Positions 1 through 5,317 of a stretch of 28,075 nt of DNA are shown piece after piece. The notes beneath the pieces were generated by a model that searched no databases, was not told where the DNA came from, and saw nothing but the letters and a program-made list of their open reading frames with translations. The stretch comes from Methanobacterium sp. Maddingley MBC34 (lineage in GTDB: Archaea > Methanobacteriota > Methanobacteria > Methanobacteriales > Methanobacteriaceae). The position numbers and the translations under genes were made by a program. The stretch lies in assembly GCA_000309865.1 (NCBI GenBank), contig AMGN01000047.1:1-28075 (forward strand), given 5' to 3'. Positions within the stretch are counted from its first letter, which is position 1; the number at the start of each line of letters is the position of its first letter.

Positions 1-140
1 TAAAAAATCAGATATAAACTTAATTCGCTTAATCCTGCTGTAATTTAACATATTCTGATGATTAAAAACTGATTGAGATAAAAAAAAATAAAATAACGGG
101 ATAAAATATTTTGGGAAAATTATTTTTTTGGTAATGGTAT

Positions 141-419
141 TCAGTAACAAGGACTTTCTGTTTTTTTATTAAAAGTTGTTGAATCTTCTTTGGGAATGAA
201 GAAATTATCTTTTATAATAAAAATATCATTCTCATCGAAACTTATACGGAAATTATCATGGCACAATCCCAATTCTTTCAGAGAACTTCGAATGACTGCC
301 AGGTTGGATACACTGTATGGGAAATTCGTCCAAACCATATTAGCACCATCATCTAGTTGTTTTTCCATTTTTTCTAATTCTTTCATGACGGTTATTTTTT
401 CAATGGATTTGTTTCTCAT
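141..419 (-). CDS. small hypothetical protein
   Basis: A 92-residue minus-strand ORF whose ATG at 419 is preceded by an AGGTG Shine-Dalgarno-like sequence about 6 nt upstream. The composition is that of a normal soluble protein: a charged, lysine/glutamate-rich N-terminus (residues 1-25, probably helical), a middle with hydrophobic and aromatic residues, and a short polar tail. No membrane segment, signal peptide or recognised motif is visible. It is transcribed away from everything else in the window, so context gives no function. The overlapping plus-strand ORF (190-435) has no ribosome binding site and is less protein-like. I do not recognise the family. Confidence 0.55.
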   Translation of the reverse strand: MRNKSIEKITVMKELEKMEKQLDDGANMVWTNFPYSVSNLAVIRSSLKELGLCHDNFRISFDENDIFIIKDNFFIPKEDSTTFNKKTESPCY

Positions 420-484
420 ATTGACACCTATATGAAATACTTAAGGCTTTTTTTTGAAATTCTGGAAAATATATCAAAATAGGA

Positions 485-617
485 TTATAGGGGGCACCAG
501 GGTGGATAGGGTACATTTGAGCGATTTAAATTAATAACTTAGATGCCCCTTATAAGTTTGCCAGGAGGGATCTTTGGGATCCCCACTGGAGACGTCTTGC
601 AGGAGGAAAATGGCAAG
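485..617 (+). ncRNA. candidate structured RNA or leader, three hairpins
   Basis: Stem 1 pairs 485-496 with 544-555: 12 bp, one of them a G-U pair in RNA, around a 47-nt loop. Stem 2 pairs 561-564 and 567-572 with 578-583 and 586-589: 10 bp around a 5-nt loop and a 2x2 internal loop. Stem 3 pairs CTTGC at 596-600 with GCAAG at 613-617 and holds an AGGAGG ribosome site and an ATG (610) in its loop. The three stems are consecutive and compatible. This could be a leader controlling the short ORF, a free-standing RNA, or relics. No known riboswitch class is recognised. Confidence 0.35.
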
Positions 618-756
618 TTCATCGATTAATACAAAAACACCTCTCATCACCCTTGAAGTAATAATTAATTTGGTGTTATTCGTACAATCATGGGATTGTG
701 GCCCTTCCTATTTAAGACTTTCTATTTATTTTTTATTATTACTATTTTGTAGGTAG
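610..756 (+). CDS. weak 48-aa ORF behind a strong ribosome site
   Basis: ATG at 610 follows AGGAGGA (601-607) with only 2 nt between, closer than usual. The product would be a 48-residue peptide with two hydrophobic stretches and a DCGP tetrapeptide near residue 30. DCGP resembles the catalytic-Cys motif of C39-type peptidases found in methanogen surface proteins, but the flanks do not continue the fold and the peptide ends in low-complexity Leu/Phe. It may be a tiny membrane peptide, a remnant, or chance. Confidence 0.2.
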   Translation: MASSSINTKTPLITLEVIINLVLFVQSWDCGPSYLRLSIYFLLLLFCR

Positions 757-868
757 GGGAGTTAATGTATTAAAAAAATCATTGATGGGTCCTTTCTGTA
801 CTGTGTATGTCGTGGCTTAGAAATTGTTTGGCTGATTACTAAGAAATGAGTATAAAAAAATGAATATT

Positions 869-924
869 ATCAGGGATCTGATTGCATGTTGATTGTTGCG
901 AGGTTGGGTATTCAGATCCCTGAT
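869..924. repeat. 13-bp perfect inverted repeat
   Basis: The arm at 869-881 (ATCAGGGATCTGA) is the exact reverse complement of 912-924 and encloses a 30-nt loop. No T-tract follows, so it is a poor intrinsic terminator. It could be a small RNA hairpin or a protein-binding dyad. No neighbouring gene explains it. Confidence 0.5.
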
Positions 925-1021
925 CCTCTCCGTTGTGGCAAAACAATGGGAGTTAAAATGGTTGTAGGCAATTATGCATTAATTGATCTGGTATAAATAG
1001 TTAATCATTAAATCATGTATA

Positions 1022-1134
1022 GTATTACTAAATGAAATCTTGATGTGGGTTTAATATTGGTATTATGGGTTATAATTGTGTCAATTGGTTATTGGCTGGT
1101 AATTAATGATTATTGAGAAACTAATTTGTAATAC
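1022..1134. promoter_or_regulatory. cluster of GTATTAC/GTAATAC half-sites upstream of the orphan anchor
   Basis: GTATTAC at 1022-1028, GTATTAT at 1060-1066 and GTAATAC at 1128-1134. The same half-sites occur before the secreted-protein genes at 1641, 5318 and 8542. Their presence here fits the idea that a related surface-protein gene once began in this region and survives only as the anchor fragment at 1368-1475. Confidence 0.3.
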
Positions 1135-1367
1135 TTTTTGTAGATTAATAAATACATTTATAAAGGGGAATATCTAATTATCATGGGACTTAATCTGGCC
1201 TGTGGTTCGAGTTCCATTTTCAAAACCAGAACCTTACAAAGACCAAGAGACCTAAAATTTGAAATTTGGGTATTTTTATTTATTACATGGTCTTATTTTT
1301 TTTTTAAAAACTAATTGGTTTTTCTGTATTTTTATCTTATATTTTTTATTTTAAAGATAAAAATGAG

Positions 1368-1475
1368 ATGATTAACGTTTTTGAACTGCCAATGCAAACA
1401 ACTGGATTCCCACTTGTGGGATTGGTGCTGGCTGTTTTGATGTTTGCAGGTGGAATCATCAGATCCAAAAAATAA
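1368..1475 (+). pseudogene. orphan C-terminal anchor, remnant of a surface-protein gene
   Basis: A 35-codon open stretch whose last ~28 residues repeat the end of the 2344-aa adhesin: a PMQTTG-x-PL motif, one hydrophobic helix and a basic tail (RSKK here, HRR-F in the adhesin). No ribosome site precedes the ATG at 1368 and no signal peptide is present, so it is not a working secreted protein by itself. The reading frame is open back to 1308 but that part is AT-rich noise. It is followed by the same C-then-T-rich tract as the intact surface genes. I read it as the surviving 3' end of a deleted or decayed paralogue. Confidence 0.6.
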
Positions 1476-1479
1476 ACCA

Positions 1480-1500
1480 TTTTCCCCCATTTCTTTTTTT
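1480..1500 (+). terminator. C/T-rich terminator-like tract
   Basis: Four T, a run of C, then CATTTC and seven T directly after the stop of the orphan anchor. Very similar tracts follow the intact surface-protein genes (4934, 8054, 21880). Archaeal transcription commonly ends at such T-tracts without a hairpin. Confidence 0.5.
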
Positions 1501-1540
1501 AAATGATATTATCGTGTATTGAGTTTAAAAATTTATATTT

Positions 1541-1597
1541 GTATTACAATTCATGGTTTAAAATGCAATAATGTAATAACAAACAATATATATATAA
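1541..1597 (+). promoter_or_regulatory. promoter and candidate operator of the 171-aa gene
   Basis: GTATTAC (1541-1547) and GTAATAAC (1573-1580) form an imperfect inverted pair. A long TATA element (TATATATATA, 1587-1596) follows the second half-site by 6 nt, which places transcription start near 1615-1620 and gives a leader of roughly 20-25 nt. The GTAATAAC-then-TATA order resembles the promoter of the 907-aa gene (5204-5234). Confidence 0.4.
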
Positions 1598-1640
1598 TAA
1601 TCAAAGAAATTTTAACATTCATGATAAAGGAGATGATGTT

Positions 1641-2156
1641 ATTAAACAGATAAAAGAAGAAGGTATACTTCTGATATTAGTGATAGCAATTGCTTTTTGT
1701 TTTTGTGGCGCAGTTACAGCACACCCTGGGCATGGAACCCCTATAGAGGTGCCTACTGACTCTGGAACAGGTGATAGTACTGATACTGGTACTACTGACA
1801 CGGGTTCAACAGGATCTACTTCTTCAGGAACAGATTCAGGCACTACTTCAACAGATACAAGTTCATCAAGCGGAGTTTCTACTGGTAGCACTTCAAGAAG
1901 TACAGGAAGTAGTGGAGGAACCAGTTCAGACCAAACAGCAACTGACAGCCCTGCAACTGACAACAACAATGCCACCACAACTTCTGCAAGCGGTTCTGAA
2001 GAGGTTACCGGAAATACTGGATCTTCAAATACCTCACCAGGGGGTCCTGCTGCATTGATCGGATTAATGGTGGTCATTGGATTAATCACCATGTCTTTCC
2101 CATACAAAGAAGATGGTACGTTAGGAAAGCTACAAATGAATCTTTTTGGCAGATAA
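1641..2156 (+). CDS. small secreted stalk protein with His-rich mature N-terminus
   Basis: About 171 residues. The start I chose is ATT at 1641: an AGGAGATGAT sequence sits upstream with exactly the spacing used by the clear ATG of the 907-aa protein, and this start gives a proper signal peptide (basic start, hydrophobic core, Cys-Gly-Ala-Val-Thr-Ala end) matching those of the other secreted proteins here. The first ordinary start, GTG at 1680, would cut off the charged part. The mature protein would begin HPGHG, a possible metal-binding end. Residues ~35-130 are a Thr/Ser/Gly-rich linker, then a hydrophobic helix (~134-150) and a basic tail. It lies 124 bp before the NikM-like gene. Function unknown; surface metal binding is inference. 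Confidence 0.65.
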   Translation: MKQIKEEGILLILVIAIAFCFCGAVTAHPGHGTPIEVPTDSGTGDSTDTGTTDTGSTGSTSSGTDSGTTSTDTSSSSGVSTGSTSRSTGSSGGTSSDQTATDSPATDNNNATTTSASGSEEVTGNTGSSNTSPGGPAALIGLMVVIGLITMSFPYKEDGTLGKLQMNLFGR

Positions 2157-2161
2157 GAAAC

Positions 2162-2214
2162 AATCCAATCACATTCGGAGAAAACTGGAATAAAATAAAT
2201 TCTTTTATTGGATT
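2162..2214 (+). terminator. hairpin between the stalk-protein gene and nikM-like gene
   Basis: AATCCAAT (2162-2169) pairs with ATTGGATT (2207-2214) around a 37-nt loop, just after the stop codon at 2156. It may be a weak terminator or processing site. The stem is short for its loop, so this is tentative. No GTATTAC-type site is present in this gap. Confidence 0.25.
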
Positions 2215-2280
2215 CCATAGTTTCACCTATAGTTTTTTATTCAATCTGAATTTTTAAAAAAAATAAAGGAGGTTATAAAT

Positions 2281-2904
2281 TTGCATTTACCTGATGGCCT
2301 TATACCATTATGGCAGGCTGCAATCTACTGGATTTTAACCGTTGCGGTGCTGGCCTTATACATGTACAAACTTTCAAAAACCGAGGAAAAGGAGAAAATA
2401 ATTGTAAACACCGCTATACTGGCAGCAGTAACCATAGTTGCATCCTCAATATCAATACCCTCTCCATTTGGGGTACCTATTCACTTGTTTATAATACCAC
2501 TGGTGGTAATTTTACTCGGACCTCTAAGTGGGGTTACTGTAGCTTTCTTATGCTTCTTAGTACAGTTTTTATTCCTGGGAATGGGAGGTATAACCTCTTT
2601 AGGTGCTAATGTAGTGACCATGGGAATAGTGATGAGTTTTTCAACCTATTACTTCTACAAATTCACGAAAGAACTGGATGATCGGTTGAGTATTTTCTCA
2701 GGAACATTCATGGGGATAATCATGGCCACCATAACTCAGGTTGTAATATTGCTGATTGCGGGTGTTGCCACCCTTGAAGTTTTAATGGCCACACTGGTGC
2801 CATTTTATCTTTTTGTGGGTGTTATTGAGGGCATTATCAATGTGTTCATAATCCTGTCAATATTTAAACTAAAACCGGAACTGGCAAAGGTGGAACAAAT
2901 ATAA
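2281..2904 (+). CDS. ECF-type nickel/cobalt transporter S component, NikM/CbiM family
   Basis: A 207-residue polytopic membrane protein beginning MHLPDG, the hallmark N-terminus of CbiM/NikM. In NikM the metal is held by the Met1 amine, His2 and a His near position 67; here His2 and His68 (in GVPIHL) are present. About six hydrophobic helices follow. Start is TTG at 2281 behind AGGAGGT (2267-2273, 7 nt spacing), which keeps His at position 2. The segment around His68 differs from the usual GTSGH of CbiM, so it is a divergent member. The next gene, 12 bp on, encodes a small membrane partner. No CbiQ (T) or CbiO (ATPase) gene lies in the window; CbiMN pairs can work at a basal level without them. 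Nickel is favoured over cobalt only because nikR is close. Confidence 0.85.
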   Translation: MHLPDGLIPLWQAAIYWILTVAVLALYMYKLSKTEEKEKIIVNTAILAAVTIVASSISIPSPFGVPIHLFIIPLVVILLGPLSGVTVAFLCFLVQFLFLGMGGITSLGANVVTMGIVMSFSTYYFYKFTKELDDRLSIFSGTFMGIIMATITQVVILLIAGVATLEVLMATLVPFYLFVGVIEGIINVFIILSIFKLKPELAKVEQI

Positions 2905-2916
2905 AGTGGAGTTATT

Positions 2917-3405
2917 GTGATGATTAATCTAAAACAAATAGGAATTTTAATCCTGATACTTGTTGCATTCATGGTGCCCGTGAGTGCCCACGGGGTGCAT
3001 GTAACCACCAATGAGTCAAACATTATTATAGCAGATAATTCCACTGGAAAAATGGCCAGATCAGTGGTGGATGAAATGGGAGTTAACGTCACTGTTTATA
3101 AATTTGCATCAGCCGATGATGTTACCCATGAACTGGAACACGCCCTCGATGATTCAAATAAGAAGATCCTGGCAGTGGCTTACACAGACACAGTTAAACA
3201 ATTCATAAGTCAGCATCCAGAAGTTTCTAGCCGAATTATGGTGGCAGATGCCAATGAAAATTCCATCCAGCAGGGTTTAACCAAGTTAAACGTTGCCGGA
3301 TCTACCAGTGCTGGTTTTTTAACACCATTACTATCCGGTCTATTAATTGGACTGGTCTTTGGACTGGGAATTGGTGCAGTGTGGATGAAGAGGAAGCTAG
3401 TTTAA
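2917..3405 (+). CDS. small membrane partner of the Ni/Co transporter, NikN/NikL/CbiN-like
   Basis: About 163 residues from GTG 2917 (ATG at 2920 is equally possible; GGAG at 2908-2911). A signal-like N-terminal helix ends in VSA and the mature part would start HGVHV. A soluble outward domain of about 100 residues (rich in acidic residues, with HELEH near residue 70) and one C-terminal helix with a basic MKRK tail follow. Two helices with an outward loop is the topology of CbiN/NikN, though this protein is longer than CbiN (~100 aa). It is 12 bp downstream of the S component, so it is probably co-translated with it. Likely role: help load or stabilise metal at the S component. The exact family is not certain. 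Confidence 0.65.
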   Translation: MMINLKQIGILILILVAFMVPVSAHGVHVTTNESNIIIADNSTGKMARSVVDEMGVNVTVYKFASADDVTHELEHALDDSNKKILAVAYTDTVKQFISQHPEVSSRIMVADANENSIQQGLTKLNVAGSTSAGFLTPLLSGLLIGLVFGLGIGAVWMKRKLV

Positions 3406-3596
3406 AGTGAAATATCCTATTTTCAAGTAGTAATATTCTTCTCTTGAGATTTAAATATCCTCTGACTTCAAAAGGGTTAAAGGAACTTTTCCAGTAATTC
3501 TGGCTCAAGAGTAACCACTTTCAACTAATATTAGTACAAATTACCATTTTAAACTTATCGATTACATGTTAATTTAATTATTTAGGAGGGATTTAG

Positions 3597-4010
3597 GTGA
3601 TTAGAATTAGTATGTCTTTACCTCGAAAGTTGCTTGAAGAATTCGATGAGATTCTTCATGATAGGGGTTATAATTCAAGATCTAAGGGAATCAGAGATGC
3701 CCTGGAGGATTACATAATACGTTATCAGTGGATGAATGAGATGGAAGGAGAAAGAATGGGCACGTTAGCTGTAATATTCGAATACCACTACACTGGTGTC
3801 CTGAAAGATCTTGCTAACATTCAGCATGATTTCCGAAATCAGATAACTGCAGTTATGCGCACTGAAATAGGTGAAAAGTATTGCCAGGAAATTATAGTAG
3901 TAAAGGGGGATGTGAAACACATCCGTGATCTGACAGAAAAAATTAAAAGCCTCAAAGGTGTTGAGCACGTCAAATTAACCAGTACAGTCAGTAAGGAAAG
4001 TCATCAATAA
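3597..4010 (+). CDS. nikR: NikR-family ribbon-helix-helix regulator with altered metal site
   Basis: 137 residues: an N-terminal ribbon-helix-helix DNA-binding domain (1-48, including SRSKGIRDALEDYI) and a C-terminal ACT-like metal domain (55-133). Against E. coli NikR (ligands H76, H87, H89, C95), a gap-free alignment anchored on the shared C-x-EI-x-V-x-KGD stretch gives H77 and C96 conserved, but R88 and E90 where the two middle histidines should be. It may therefore bind nickel weakly, bind another metal, or sense something else. GTG start at 3597 follows AGGAGGG (3584-3590). It has its own 190-bp upstream region, downstream of the transporter pair and upstream of the secreted proteins, which it may control. 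Confidence 0.88.
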   Translation: MIRISMSLPRKLLEEFDEILHDRGYNSRSKGIRDALEDYIIRYQWMNEMEGERMGTLAVIFEYHYTGVLKDLANIQHDFRNQITAVMRTEIGEKYCQEIIVVKGDVKHIRDLTEKIKSLKGVEHVKLTSTVSKESHQ

Positions 4011-4351
4011 AAAAACGCAAACTATTAAATTTGGTATATAATTTCCATTTCGCCTAATTTTATTAAGTTTCAGTGTTGATGAAAATGAAAACACTTTTAA
4101 AATAATTTTTCTTTTTTTAGTAACTGATTTAGTTTAATCTTTATTTTATTATTTTGGCCTATTGGTTTCTTATACAAGTTTAAAGAGTTCAATTGCTTTA
4201 AAAGAACATATGCATTATGTCTCATTATCCGTAATATTAATATTATTATAATTCTGTCATTTATATAACAATAATAATATATATGTTATTATTAAGATTA
4301 GTATTGGTGTTTTTATTATTTTCATAAAAATTTCTATATGAAGGTGAAAAT
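4011..4351. other. intergenic region: nikR terminator and promoter of the 190-aa gene
   Basis: A T-tract at 4106-4118 ends nikR transcription. Further right, a palindrome pairs AATAATAA (4270-4277) with TTATTATT (4286-4293) around a TATATAT box (4278-4284). The layout, ATAAC then 8 nt then TATA then GTTATTA, parallels the promoter at 5204-5234. No gene is seen. Confidence 0.5.
4262..4293 (+). promoter_or_regulatory. promoter with overlapping dyad before the 190-aa gene
   Basis: TATATAAC (4262-4269), 8 nt, TATATAT (4278-4284), then GTTATTA (4285-4291). Start of transcription is expected near 4305-4310, giving a leader of about 45 nt. The half-sites are looser versions of GTAATAAC and GTATTAC. 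Confidence 0.35.
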
Positions 4352-4921
4352 GTGATGAAAAAAGGAGTAATTGTATTGGTGGTTTTAATGGCGGTGATTT
4401 TCTGTGGGAATGTTTCAGCTATGTATCAATATCAACTCTCATATCCACCAGAGACATATCAACCGGATATGCCAACAATGATAACTGAAGAAGATTGGGT
4501 AACTGAAGAAGATTGGAATAATCTTTTGGCTGGAGGAAGTGGATCAAGTAATGTTCAAGAATATATAAACAGGGCAAATTCTTATTCCCAGGAAAATGTT
4601 GTACAGGAGGGTTCGAATATTCAAAGCGGTGATTCATCTCAGGGAACTTCCACTGGTTCATCTGCATCCCCTGGATCATCACCATCTGCGGATTCAACTG
4701 GATCTACTCCTGGTACTGCAGTTAATAATTCTCCGAATACTGCCACAACGCAATCAGGAACTCCAACAGATGATAATGGTAAATCTGATGAATCTTCCAA
4801 AATAGGAACTCAGAGCTCCAATGACACGCCATGGGGTGCTTATGCTGTGGGGGGAATTATTTCCGTTCTGGCCATAGGTGCCATTGGATTTTACTTCAAA
4901 GGCACTAAGTTCGGAAGATAA
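4352..4921 (+). CDS. secreted stalk protein with TPWG-type anchor
   Basis: About 190 residues; GTG at 4352 follows AAGGTGA with 4-nt spacing (ATG at 4355 is also possible). Signal peptide 1-23 ends VSA. The mature start is Tyr/Pro-rich, followed by a repeated TEEDW (near residues 45 and 51), a Ser/Thr/Gly/Asn-rich linker (~65-155), then TPWG, a hydrophobic helix and a short basic tail. The TEEDWNNLLAG stretch and the TPWG anchor closely match the C-terminal part of the next gene (TEEEWNSMISG and TPWG), so this looks like a free-standing copy of that protein's stalk and anchor. No catalytic domain is visible. Function unknown; a cell-surface accessory is likely. Confidence 0.75.
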   Translation: MMKKGVIVLVVLMAVIFCGNVSAMYQYQLSYPPETYQPDMPTMITEEDWVTEEDWNNLLAGGSGSSNVQEYINRANSYSQENVVQEGSNIQSGDSSQGTSTGSSASPGSSPSADSTGSTPGTAVNNSPNTATTQSGTPTDDNGKSDESSKIGTQSSNDTPWGAYAVGGIISVLAIGAIGFYFKGTKFGR

Positions 4922-4933
4922 ATTAAAAACAAT

Positions 4934-4955
4934 GTTCCCCTATTTTTCTTTTTTT
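4934..4955 (+). terminator. C/T-rich terminator-like tract
   Basis: GTTCCCCTATTTTTC followed by seven T, 13 bp after the stop codon at 4921. Same form as the tracts after the other surface-protein genes. Confidence 0.55.
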
Positions 4956-5317
4956 ACCACTAATTCAGTTCGTGTTTTGGTTTTTATGTAATAATCCATT
5001 GTTTACAACATATTTTTTATTGTTATATTATTAAAAATAGAGATTTTGTTGAGTAATGTGGGTTTTTTGAGTATTAAATACTTCTGAGTCTTTTTCCATT
5101 AATTATATTGATACTATGTGAGTAATAAAAAAACTGTCCAAATCAAGAATTTTGTATGATTATATATATTTTTATTACGATTATGAATGATATTAGCTCT
5201 TTAGTAATAACATAAATCTTATATATAGTATTACAACAATATAACGCCGTGATGAATATATATCGATTGAATATGTGTTCAAAAACAAAATCAAAAAATT
5301 TAAAAGGAGGTGAAAAG
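4956..5317. other. intergenic region before the FmdE-like gene
   Basis: Strongly AT-rich. It holds a 13-bp odd palindrome (AGTATTAAATACT, 5070-5082), a GTAATAA half-site (5122-5128) and the promoter/operator at 5204-5234. No gene is visible; the in-frame ATG at 5249 lies in the leader and lacks a ribosome site. Confidence 0.5.
5204..5234 (+). promoter_or_regulatory. candidate NikR-like operator around the TATA box
   Basis: GTAATA (5204-5209) and TATTAC (5229-5234) are inverted half-sites 19 nt apart that bracket a TATATATA box (5220-5227). The same geometry, GTAATA-N19-TATTAT, recurs at 8314-8344. Long-spaced inverted half-sites are typical of NikR operators (E. coli: GTATGA-N16-TCATAC). Binding here would block promoter access. 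Assignment to the window's NikR is inference. Confidence 0.4.

Larger units (their letters stand above)
420..1367. other. long non-coding stretch with strong hairpins
   Basis: About 950 bases without a convincing gene. It holds a possible TATA element (about 467-474), a run of three hairpins (485-617), a 13-bp perfect inverted repeat (869-881 with 912-924), and three GTATTAC/GTAATAC-type half-sites (1022, 1060, 1128). Only a weak 48-codon ORF (610-756) is present. The right part lies directly upstream of an orphan surface-protein anchor, so some of it may be the old promoter and decayed body of a lost surface-protein gene. Confidence 0.6.

Noticed and set aside
610..756. DCGP motif as a C39 peptidase remnant
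   Set aside because: Only the tetrapeptide and one Gln fit; the following residues do not continue the fold in any frame. Kept only as a weak ORF.
1200..1225. GGTTCGAGTTCC resembling a tRNA T-loop
   Set aside because: The flanking bases do not form a T-stem and no acceptor, anticodon arm or CCA end can be placed around it.
1619..2218. 199-aa minus-strand ORF
   Set aside because: It is the antisense of the Thr/Ser/Gly-rich stalk gene, and its Val/Pro/Glu-rich composition follows from that. The plus strand has the signal peptide, ribosome site and anchor.
5249..5317. Longer N-terminus for the FmdE-like protein from ATG 5249
   Set aside because: No ribosome site, places charged residues before the signal peptide, and leaves the perfect AGGAGGTGA before 5318 unused.
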